64,000 nt of DNA from positions 1-64,000 of the forward strand of contig CADAWC010000004.1 of assembly GCA_902791475.1 (NCBI GenBank), read 5' to 3'. This document shows, piece by piece, positions 49,437 through 56,917 of the stretch. The position numbers and the translations under genes were made by a program. Source of the DNA: Fibrobacter succinogenes. Its GTDB lineage: Bacteria > Fibrobacterota > Fibrobacteria > Fibrobacterales > Fibrobacteraceae. Each line of letters starts with the position of its first letter. Position 1 is the stretch's first letter. A model generated the notes under the pieces. The model made no database searches. It saw nothing but the letters and a program-made list of their open reading frames with translations, and was not told where the DNA came from.

Positions 49437-51323
49437 CTACTTCACAATCACCGGCTGTGTCGTGGTGATTCCAGCTCCCTTCATGCGGATGATGTACTGA
49501 CCCTTCGGCATATCGGCAAGGCTGAACACGTAGTTGCCTGCGCCAAGCACTCCGTTAAAGAGCGTAGCGATGATTCTTCCGTTCATGCCGAACACGTCGA
49601 CGCTGACCTGGCCCTTAGCCTTTGTGTTGAGCATAATCTTGTCGCCGCTGATGGTGAACTTCGAAGTGACAATCTTGCTCTTTGTCAAAGTTGTGGATTT
49701 GCCATAAACGTAGTTTTCATCGAAAACGATCTTGATTTCCGGGATCATTTCTTCGGTGTTTTCGTAACCGCGTTTGAAGGCATCGTACTTGTCTTTGTTG
49801 AAGTCAAAGAGCGTCGTGGCGCCAGCCTTGATATCGTCGTAAATCACCGTGCCGGTGTAGCCTGCGGCGTAGTTCGCAAACGTGATGCTGAGCGTCTTGT
49901 TGCGGTCGGCAAAGCTAGAAATGTCGATGGAGCAAGTGACCTTTTCGCCAGCCGGAACCTTGCAGCTGCCTTCCGTTTCCGTCCAGGTCCAGGAATCCGT
50001 GAGCTTGAAAATCAAATAGAGGTCTGCGTCCGATGCGCCGTTGTTCTTGGCTGTCCAAGTGAAAGTCGTTGCGCCGGAGAGGTCCCAGCCGCCCTTGTTT
50101 TGGTATTCCACCTGGGCGTTATCCCCACCGTAAGTCACGGCCATCATGCCGTTTCCGCCGGAACCGCCTTCAATGTTCACGTCCTTGATCTTGATGCTTG
50201 CCTCTTCTTTTGCGGCGAGAGCAGTCATTGCCTTGAGCGCCGGATCAATCGTGTAGCTGTAGCCACCAAAGTTAGCTTCGGTCTTGTCGCCGATGTACTG
50301 CCAGGCGAGAGCGCCTGCGTAACCGCCGTCAAAAGCCTTGCGGTAGCATTCTTCCGTGGTAATCTGAGTCTTGGCAGCCATGCTTGCCGTATAGGTGTCG
50401 CCTGCCCAGCCGCTTGCCGGGAATTCGCCAATAATCATCGGCTTGCTGTCGTAGCTGTACTTTGTTGCCATTTGGGCCGCCGTATTCACGAACGGACTCA
50501 CAGCATCGTTTTGCCAGTACGGGTAGTAATGTGTCTGGAAAAAGTCGAGCGTACCATTCGCTTCGCCACCCGCTTCGATGAGGGCGGCATCGTTCCAATG
50601 CTTCTGATACTTGATGTTCACGCTACCCGTCGAAACGAGAAGTTCCGGGTTTGTCGAGTGGATGGCCGCTGCAACCTTGTTCGTAAACTTCTGGATTTTG
50701 GCGAGTGCCATCTTCTTTGTGGTCCAACCGCTGCATTCGCTAGTCATGCCCTCGGGTTCGTTAAAGACTTCCCAAGTCATGAGCGCTTTGTGGTTGCCAA
50801 TGGCTTTCACGACCGGAATAAGAACGTTGTCTATAAATGCTTTGGTGCCAGCATCTTCGAAAAGCAATTCGTTAGCGGTAATGTCGAGCTTTTCGTTGTA
50901 AAGTCCCCACTGGTTCGGTTCCATCAAGTTGTGGCTGAAAAGGCACATCGAGACCATCACGCCGTATTCTTCGGCAATGTCCAAAGCCTTCTTCATGTTG
51001 GCGATGGTGTTTTCCTTCGGACCTGTAACCAAGTGCGTAGATTCGTCAATAGTCGGGCTCTGGCTCATGTTGTTGAAAAGCCACCAGCGGATTGCGTTAC
51101 CGCCTGCGGCTCGCGTGCCTTCCACTGCCTTGCGCCAAGCATTTTCGTCAAGCGGGGAGGCGCCTACGTCAGAGTTGTAGTCGCTCCAGGCGAGGTTTGT
51201 ACCCGAGAAGAAAATCTTCTTGCCGTTGTATTGCAAATCGGTTCCGCTTACCGTGAGACCCGGGGCTGCAAAAGCGGCCGTTCCGAGGAGCGATGTTACG
51301 AGCAAAGTCTTGAAGTTGATCAT
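49437..51323 (-). CDS. GH5 endo-beta-mannanase/glucanase with C-terminal CBM-like domain
   Basis: 628 residues. Signal peptide MINFKTLLVTSLLGTAAFAA. GH5 barrel (about 25-345): TWEVFNEPEG carries the acid/base glutamate, MIIGEFPASGW the nucleophile, and FFQTHYYPYW the conserved His/Tyr. A beta-sandwich (about 365-530) with GGWDLSGATTFTWTAKNNG...SWTWTETEGSC...GTVIYDDI resembles CBM11-type binding modules. A type IX-like tail ends the protein (VDVFGMNGRIIATLFNGVLGAGNYVFSLADMPKGQYIIRMKGAG). Given its GH26 neighbours, mannan is the likeliest substrate. AAGGGATA precedes the ATG. Confidence 0.92.
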   Translation of the reverse strand: MINFKTLLVTSLLGTAAFAAPGLTVSGTDLQYNGKKIFFSGTNLAWSDYNSDVGASPLDENAWRKAVEGTRAAGGNAIRWWLFNNMSQSPTIDESTHLVTGPKENTIANMKKALDIAEEYGVMVSMCLFSHNLMEPNQWGLYNEKLDITANELLFEDAGTKAFIDNVLIPVVKAIGNHKALMTWEVFNEPEGMTSECSGWTTKKMALAKIQKFTNKVAAAIHSTNPELLVSTGSVNIKYQKHWNDAALIEAGGEANGTLDFFQTHYYPYWQNDAVSPFVNTAAQMATKYSYDSKPMIIGEFPASGWAGDTYTASMAAKTQITTEECYRKAFDGGYAGALAWQYIGDKTEANFGGYSYTIDPALKAMTALAAKEEASIKIKDVNIEGGSGGNGMMAVTYGGDNAQVEYQNKGGWDLSGATTFTWTAKNNGASDADLYLIFKLTDSWTWTETEGSCKVPAGEKVTCSIDISSFADRNKTLSITFANYAAGYTGTVIYDDIKAGATTLFDFNKDKYDAFKRGYENTEEMIPEIKIVFDENYVYGKSTTLTKSKIVTSKFTISGDKIMLNTKAKGQVSVDVFGMNGRIIATLFNGVLGAGNYVFSLADMPKGQYIIRMKGAGITTTQPVIVK

Positions 51324-51635
51324 TGGGTATCCCTTGATATGTTTTTGCTGAAACTAAATAAAAAAGTTAAAATAAGCTATTTTAGAATCGCGGGGTGTTG
51401 ACAAAACCGTCAAAAATGTCCACACTCCAGACATCCAAACAACTGTATTGAAAAATAGATTTGTAAAAAATGAAGTCAAGACGCACTGTGATAAAGTGCA
51501 ATATTTTCACGGAAATGTAAGATAAATAAACGTTTTATTTTGGCTGTTCGGGGCAAAAAGTGACGGAATGCACATTGAATGTGTTTCGTGTGAGAGTATA
51601 GTCCTCCCGGACTCAGCTCGTCCATGCTTGAACCT

Positions 51636-51751
51636 TTACGAAATCTCGTGTTTTTAGTGACTTTTCGTAATAGTTCAGAAATTGAAGTATTACGAAATCT
51701 CTGATTTTTAGGCACATTTCGTAATGGTTTGGAAATTGAAGTATTACGAAA
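51636..51751. repeat. 54-bp tandem repeat with TTACGAAA-N19-TTTCGTAA units
   Basis: Two complete 35-bp inverted-repeat units (51636-51670 and 51690-51724) and a third left arm at 51744-51751, spaced exactly 54 bp. Interiors of 19 bp differ at several positions. Confidence 0.85.
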
Positions 51752-51870
51752 TCTCGGTTTTAAGCTATTTTTTGAACAAATAGAGTTTTTTGCTCTTGTT
51801 CTCACATTGAAATCTCGACAGTTTCATGTACAAGAGGACAAGGTGAACGCTCACGTAAATGCGTTTATTG

Positions 51871-51894
51871 AGTCGCTGTTCTAAGCGACTTTTT
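51871..51894 (+). terminator. Orphan terminator-like hairpin
   Basis: AGTCGCT pairs with AGCGACT, followed by TTTTT, with no protein gene ending before it on the plus strand. It may end a short RNA starting near 51780-51840. Confidence 0.5.
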
Positions 51895-52129
51895 GGCGTG
51901 TTTCGACAAACTGCGGATCTTGCTTCATTGCAAGATGTTTTTGGCGTTAGCCTAGCAGTTCTGTCGCCCGCTTTGGGGCGTGGGTCGTTTGCATTTATCT
52001 TGTACAGGCAGTCGAGAGCCTCAATGTGGTAAATGCAGCGATCTGCGTCCTTTTTTGTATTCTCAAAAATCGACGGAAATCATTGCGACAGGGGCGAAAC
52101 TCCTTAGAATTTTTATAAAGGAGTCTGTC

Positions 52130-54898
52130 ATGACAGTCTGCAAGAGAAATGGAAAAAATTTCAATAAAACAATCAAGTTGGCGGTAACCATTGCTGCTTT
52201 GGGGGTGTTTATCGCTTGCGGCGATGACAGCAGTTCAAGTGCGCCTGAACAGACTAGTGAGTCTATTGAGTCCACAGACACCGATTTGGTTGTTAAAGCA
52301 TTTGATGATTTACCTGTTTGCTCTAACAAGCGCGAAGGCTCTACAGCTTATGTAAAGGATGAAAAGGTTGCCTATGTGTGTGAAGACGGCGACTGGACTC
52401 CCGACTCCGATGAGAATGTTGATAAAAAATCTAGCAGTAGCGGCAAGGCGTCATCTTCTAGTAGCAAGAAAACTCAGTCTTCATCAAGCAATGATAAGGC
52501 TAAGTCCTCATCTAGTGGTAAGGCATCTTCTTCAAGCAATGCGAGTAAGACAAGCTCATCATCTAGTGGCAAGGAAACCTCTAGCAGCAGCTTCAAATAC
52601 GAACAAGATAGTTCCGCTTACGTTCAGCCCAAGGTGGTGGCTGTCAAGAACAAGTCCATTAGCGGTTTATCGCAAAAGGGGCCGTTTGTCACCGGTTCGA
52701 CAGTCAAGCTTTACGAACTTGACGGTAAAACTTTCGCCCAGACAGGTAAGAGTTTTTCTGGGAAAATCACAAGCGACGATGGCAAATTCAGCGTATCTAG
52801 TGTGAGCCTTGCGAGCCAGTACGCTTTGCTTGAGGCTACAGGCTATTTCCGTAACGAAGTTACGGGCGAAAAGTCTAGAGGAACGATCACCCTCAACGCA
52901 TTGACAGACTTGAGCGACCGCAAAAATGTGAACATCAACTTGCTTACGCATCTAGAATACGAGCGCGTATTGCATTTGATTGAATCTGGAATCAATTTCA
53001 CAGCAGCCAAGAAACAGGCTGAAGCAGAAATTCTGAATGCGTTTGGAATCAATGGCGAATTTGCAAATTCCGAAGATTTGGACATCTTCGGCAAAGGTGA
53101 TGACAATGCTGCTTTACTCGCATTTAGTGTGCTGATGCTCGGAGGCTCAGTAAACGAGTATGGCGATTATAAAGAATTAAGCGAAGCGGAGCTGACCGAA
53201 CGCCTGACGAAATTTGCAACCGACATCGCTAAAGATGGCTCTTGGGATGACGAGAAAACCAAGGCCGCAATAGCCGACAGGGCTGCTACGTACTCGCAGT
53301 ATGAAGCGTATGATTATTACAGTGGCCATGACTATAATGGTTTCTCGAAAATTCGTCAAAGTATCGAAAAATGGAACCTGGGAACAGTCCCCGATTTTGA
53401 AAAATGTGTGCGCAATTTTTGGGTCGCGATTTATGGGTTGGGGAAATGCGATTCTAAGAATGAAGGGAAAGTTGTCGCAACAAAGAACGAACTTAGTAAT
53501 ACCTACGGTAAGAGTGATCGCTTTATCTGTAAGGACGGTGCATGGAAACCTGCTTCCTATTTAGAGAAGGACACATACCAGTGGGCGGCGGGCAAGGATG
53601 GAGAACTCAAGGCTGGTGACGTGACTACGCGATATTACGATTACGATGGCAAGCTCAAGAAATGGCGCTATGCAACAACGATAGAGGTCGCTTTGGGAGG
53701 AGGCTGCACGGAAGCTCGCGAAAAAGACTTTAGCAAAAATACGGGCAGGGTAAAAGATTCTTATTCCCGACACAACCATTGGTACATTTGCAAAAACCGC
53801 GAGTGGATAGAGACTGATAGTGTTACTGTAGATACGCATGCTTGGGGTAAGTGTGAGGACGGCGAATTGCGTAAGGGTGACAGCACTAATACTGTTTACA
53901 AGTATGATGAAACCTTGAAAAAATGGCTCATACCAACACAAAACGATACGACTCTTAATTTGAATGGTTGTACGACCAATCGCATTGGAAAAATTAGTAA
54001 GAGTTCTGTTGATGATAAGTTTTATGTGTGTGATTCTGTTTTTTATGAGGCTGGATATTACTCTTGGAGGGATACTGTTATGATGGACTGGCTGGAAGCT
54101 CAGGAGATCGATTATGACACTTATGGCGAGATGTGCTCTGCAACAGAAGTTGGTAATAGAATTGATGGTGTGGTGACCAAAACCAATAAATATTACTGCA
54201 CGGAAAAAGGCTGGGTAAGCTTGAAAAATTGGAGCTGGAATGTGCCTAAGGAAGTTCGTCTGAACTCGGAAATTAAATACGGCACTATGACAGACAGTCG
54301 TGATAACAAAGTCTACAAGACCGTAAAGATTGGTAATCAAGTGTGGATGGCGGAAAATTTAAACTATTACGATGAATCTCTTAATGGTAGCAGTTGGTGC
54401 TATGGTTCAGAAAATAGTGATGATACGCCAAATTGTTCTGTAATAGGTCGTTATTACACTTGGGCTGCTGCTATTGACTCGGTGAAACTTGCTACCGATG
54501 TCGATAACCCACAGGATTGTGGTAACGGCAAAACATGTACATTACCTGCAAAGGTTCAGGGAATTTGCCCAAATGGTTGGCACCTGCCAAATAAGGCTGA
54601 ATGGGAATTACTAATCTCTACAGTCGGAGACGTATCTTCTGCTGGTAAAATTTTGAAGTCGCAAACGGGCTGGAATAGTAGCGATGACACGGATGCTTAT
54701 GGTTTCTCGGCGCTCCCTGCTGGCGTTAGGGACTACGATGGCATCTACGATGCTGGCAATTTCACTTTCTTCTGGAGCGCCTCTGAGCTTATTAGCAACC
54801 TTGCCTACGATGTGTACTTGGGTTTTAACGATGACTATGCATACTTGGATGACTCTGGTAAAAACCGTGGGTATAGCGTTCGTTGTCTCCAGGATTAA
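52130..54898 (+). CDS. Giant FISUMP lipoprotein
   Basis: 922 residues. Lipobox FIAC after MTVCKRNGKNFNKTIKLAVTI. A short domain (about 40-100), then a Ser-rich linker (about 103-160). Next is an adhesin-like domain (about 175-330): KGPFVTGSTVKLYELDG...FSGKITSDDGKFSVSSVSLAS...NALTDLSDRKNVNINLLTHLEYERV. Repeated Trp-rich modules follow (about 455-710, each with a KDG-W or CKNREW-type block and a preceding cysteine). The C-terminal FISUMP domain is about 725-922 (VYKTVKIGNQVWMAENLNY ... GICPNGWHLPNKAEWELL ... NFTFFWSASE). AAAGGAG fixes the start. Probably a surface adhesin; ligand unknown. Confidence 0.92.
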   Translation: MTVCKRNGKNFNKTIKLAVTIAALGVFIACGDDSSSSAPEQTSESIESTDTDLVVKAFDDLPVCSNKREGSTAYVKDEKVAYVCEDGDWTPDSDENVDKKSSSSGKASSSSSKKTQSSSSNDKAKSSSSGKASSSSNASKTSSSSSGKETSSSSFKYEQDSSAYVQPKVVAVKNKSISGLSQKGPFVTGSTVKLYELDGKTFAQTGKSFSGKITSDDGKFSVSSVSLASQYALLEATGYFRNEVTGEKSRGTITLNALTDLSDRKNVNINLLTHLEYERVLHLIESGINFTAAKKQAEAEILNAFGINGEFANSEDLDIFGKGDDNAALLAFSVLMLGGSVNEYGDYKELSEAELTERLTKFATDIAKDGSWDDEKTKAAIADRAATYSQYEAYDYYSGHDYNGFSKIRQSIEKWNLGTVPDFEKCVRNFWVAIYGLGKCDSKNEGKVVATKNELSNTYGKSDRFICKDGAWKPASYLEKDTYQWAAGKDGELKAGDVTTRYYDYDGKLKKWRYATTIEVALGGGCTEAREKDFSKNTGRVKDSYSRHNHWYICKNREWIETDSVTVDTHAWGKCEDGELRKGDSTNTVYKYDETLKKWLIPTQNDTTLNLNGCTTNRIGKISKSSVDDKFYVCDSVFYEAGYYSWRDTVMMDWLEAQEIDYDTYGEMCSATEVGNRIDGVVTKTNKYYCTEKGWVSLKNWSWNVPKEVRLNSEIKYGTMTDSRDNKVYKTVKIGNQVWMAENLNYYDESLNGSSWCYGSENSDDTPNCSVIGRYYTWAAAIDSVKLATDVDNPQDCGNGKTCTLPAKVQGICPNGWHLPNKAEWELLISTVGDVSSAGKILKSQTGWNSSDDTDAYGFSALPAGVRDYDGIYDAGNFTFFWSASELISNLAYDVYLGFNDDYAYLDDSGKNRGYSVRCLQD

Positions 54899-54947
54899 CC
54901 TCATAGTATTCGTTTTATTGACAATCAACTAAAAAAGGAGCTAATTT

Positions 54948-55283
54948 ATGGCTAAAAATTCTAAGGATGAAATGAAAATCTCTGTGAAAAATCAATACAC
55001 AATTATTGCTACCATTGCAGAAGTGAAGGATGGTGGTAATGTACTTCTCAATGGTGCAGGTAAATATGCCTACATTAAAGACGAAAAAACAAAGTGGCTT
55101 GTTCTTGAAGGAAACTCGCCAGAATCGTCTAAGTTCATGAACGAAAAAACAGAATTTGTTGTAGGTTCTAAAAATGAAATCGAGAAGACCATTTTTGCAA
55201 CGGCGATGATTAACAAAAAAGCTTTGAAATTGACGGTTGAAGGTGATTCACCCTTTACAATAATCTCCATCAAAAATCCCTAA
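54948..55283 (+). CDS. Small hypothetical protein in an operon with the FRG gene
   Basis: 111 residues with no signal peptide, mostly beta with charged loops (MAKNSKDEMKISVKNQYTIIATIAEVKDGG...). The composition is AT-rich. AAAAGGAGC precedes the ATG. Its TAA stop overlaps the FRG start by one base (TAATG), so translation is coupled and the two proteins probably act together. No family is recognised. It could be a partner, an inhibitor or a sensor of the FRG protein. Confidence 0.8.
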   Translation: MAKNSKDEMKISVKNQYTIIATIAEVKDGGNVLLNGAGKYAYIKDEKTKWLVLEGNSPESSKFMNEKTEFVVGSKNEIEKTIFATAMINKKALKLTVEGDSPFTIISIKNP

Positions 55284-56218
55284 TGCCTATGCAATATATA
55301 ATTCATTCTGTTGCAGAATATCTTGAATGCCTAAAAGATTTGTCCGCGAACGGGGTAAATGCTGGCTCGATGGATAAGTCCAAGCTGTATTTTCGTGGCG
55401 AACCGCAGGATTATGGCAAAACGGCGGGGCAACCTGGAATTGCCCGTGGAAAATGGCTAGAAGATAATAACGAGTCAGACCTGTTTCGTGAATGCGAGCG
55501 CAGGCTTAGTCAAGAATTCGCAGGTTGCAAATCGACCTTTGAAAAATTGGTCTTGATGCAGCATTACTTTATTCCTACGAGGCTTTTGGATGTTACGTTA
55601 GACCCATTGATTGGATTGTTTTTTGCACTTTATAATGATCCTAAGTCAAAGCGAAGTGACAATTGTGATGCTGTTGTTTTAGTATATGAAGTTCCGAAGG
55701 ACAGTATTCGAAATTACCATTCTGATGTTGTAAGTGTTATTTCGAATATTGCGGTTTATCATTATGAAAACGATGCTTTGTCTGTAAAAGATATGCCTTA
55801 TTCTGATGACGAATGGGCTCGCGAAAAATTTAATGAAAATGATTCGATTAAACACCTGATTCACGAAATCAGAGCTGAAAAACCCTATTTTAGTGGCTGG
55901 ATAAAAAAAGATAATATGGAGTCCATTTTCTGCGTTCATCCTTTGTTAGACAATCCCCGTATACGTTCGCAGCAGGGAGCGTTCCTTCTTTTTGGACTCA
56001 ATGGCGACAAGCATAAAATCGCAACATTGGAGTCTAACAAAGGTCCTGAAATTCGGATGACTAAAATATGCATTCCACAAAGTGCAAAGTTGCGGTTGCG
56101 TGAAGAATTGAATTTGCTTGGTCGGACTATTGATACGATATACCCTGATTGGGATGGCGTATCGGATTTCTTCGCTAGATTCTACGACAAGTCTCCCGAA
56201 GAATACTATCAATCGTAA
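55283..56218 (+). CDS. FRG-domain protein
   Basis: 311 residues. The FRG domain (about 8-215) shows LYFRGEPQDYGK near 36-47 and the signature QHYFIPTRLLDVTLDPLIGLFFALYND near 95-121. The last third (about 220-311) is less conserved. FRG-domain proteins are widespread in accessory and defence-like loci; their biochemistry is poorly known. The gene is AT-rich and immediately precedes a BrnTA pair on the opposite strand. Coupled to the upstream small gene, it forms a two-gene unit. A toxin or defence role is an inference from context. Confidence 0.9.
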   Translation: MPMQYIIHSVAEYLECLKDLSANGVNAGSMDKSKLYFRGEPQDYGKTAGQPGIARGKWLEDNNESDLFRECERRLSQEFAGCKSTFEKLVLMQHYFIPTRLLDVTLDPLIGLFFALYNDPKSKRSDNCDAVVLVYEVPKDSIRNYHSDVVSVISNIAVYHYENDALSVKDMPYSDDEWAREKFNENDSIKHLIHEIRAEKPYFSGWIKKDNMESIFCVHPLLDNPRIRSQQGAFLLFGLNGDKHKIATLESNKGPEIRMTKICIPQSAKLRLREELNLLGRTIDTIYPDWDGVSDFFARFYDKSPEEYYQS

Positions 56219-56227
56219 ATAAAAAAT

Positions 56228-56250
56228 GCGCCACCTTAATGGTGGCGTTT
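56228..56250. terminator. Bidirectional terminator between the FRG and brnA genes
   Basis: GCGCCACC-TTAA-GGTGGCG with a T-run on the minus strand and a shorter one on the plus strand, between convergent stop codons. Confidence 0.8.
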
Positions 56251-56256
56251 ATGCTT

Positions 56257-56490
56257 TTAGGCGACTTGCTTTTTTCGAGGAGATTTTGGGATGAATTTGG
56301 GTTCCATTTTTTCGGCTTTCGCTTGAGCAAGGAACATATTGATTAGTACTTGATAGGGTATGTCAGTCTTCTCGGAAAGAGTCTTGAAATAAGCGATAAC
56401 CGATTCGCTGATATTGATGCAAATCGTCTTTTTGAGTTTTTTTGCGTATGGATTTTTAACCGCATTGCTGAAATCGTAGTTCTTTTTCAT
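56257..56490 (-). CDS. brnA: BrnA-type antitoxin
   Basis: 77 residues. MKKNYDFSNAVKNPYAKKLKKTICINISESVIAYF is a typical BrnA N-terminus, and ESVIAYFKTLSEKTDIPYQVLINMFLAQA is the ribbon-helix-helix DNA-binding part. It neutralises BrnT and represses the operon. It is encoded after the toxin gene and overlaps its stop by four bases (ATGA), with AGGAGG supplied by the toxin's last codons. Confidence 0.88.
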   Translation of the reverse strand: MKKNYDFSNAVKNPYAKKLKKTICINISESVIAYFKTLSEKTDIPYQVLINMFLAQAKAEKMEPKFIPKSPRKKQVA

Positions 56491-56780
56491 AGGGACCTCC
56501 TTTTCCAGTATTGTTCAGATTCCTTTTTGTTTGCCTTTCGAGATGAGATGATGCGAATGACTTCGTCGTTTTCGTCTCCGCGTTCACAGTAGCAAACCAA
56601 GAGCGTTCTCATAGATGTTGATTCGCCCAATAATATAAAACGATCCTCTTCATCTGAGTGTTTTTCGTCTGCTATTAAAAGAGCTTCTTCGTCGTAGAAT
56701 ACAGTTTGGGCTTCTTCAAAAGTTACCTTGTGCTTGGCAAAATTGATTTTAGCCTTGTTTTCATCCCATTCGAATATCAT
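56487..56780 (-). CDS. brnT: BrnT-type ribonuclease toxin
   Basis: 97 residues, MIFEWDENKAKINFAKHKVTFEEAQTVF and onward, which is the BrnT signature (FEWD..KA..N..KH.v.FeeA). DEEALLIADEKHSDEEDRFILLG and VCYCERGDENDEVIRIISSRKANKKESEQYW complete the RelE-like fold. It cleaves mRNA when unopposed. The start at 56780 fits the family; an upstream start would run through the promoter. An AT-only palindrome lies just upstream. Confidence 0.9.
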   Translation of the reverse strand: MIFEWDENKAKINFAKHKVTFEEAQTVFYDEEALLIADEKHSDEEDRFILLGESTSMRTLLVCYCERGDENDEVIRIISSRKANKKESEQYWKRRSL

Positions 56781-56803
56781 ATATATAATATATATACAAT
56801 AGC
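56778..56803. promoter_or_regulatory. AT palindrome at the brnT promoter
   Basis: CATATATATAATATATATAC lies at the brnT start codon and its leader. It is a candidate operator for BrnA autoregulation and also contains a TATAAT-like -10 element. Confidence 0.45.
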
Positions 56804-56863
56804 TATAAAAGTCAATAGCTTGTCGAGGTGGTGGTAATGGATTTTGAATATTCAAAAATAAGA

Positions 56864-56889
56864 AAAGGCAGCCGTATTCACGGCCGCCT
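56864..56889 (-). terminator. Terminator of the third GH26 gene
   Basis: On the minus strand, AGGCGGCCGT pairs with ACGGCTGCC around GAAT, followed by TTTTCTT, about 30 bp after the stop codon. Confidence 0.85.
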
Positions 56890-56917
56890 TTAGGTATTTG
56901 GCTTTTTGTGTTATAGT

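Larger units (their letters stand above)
51324..52129. other. Long non-coding stretch with repeats and hairpins
   Basis: There is no supported gene over about 800 bp between the divergent GH5 and giant FISUMP genes. It contains 54-bp tandem units with TTACGAAA/TTTCGTAA arms (51636-51751), a terminator-like hairpin (51871-51894), another at 51918-51943, and the leader of the next gene. The reading frames here run through the repeats and have no ribosome sites. A small RNA or a structured leader is possible. Confidence 0.6.

Noticed and set aside
51476..51805. Minus-strand frame with repeated RFRNTSIS segments
   Set aside because: The repetition comes from the 54-bp tandem units and no coding signal is seen.
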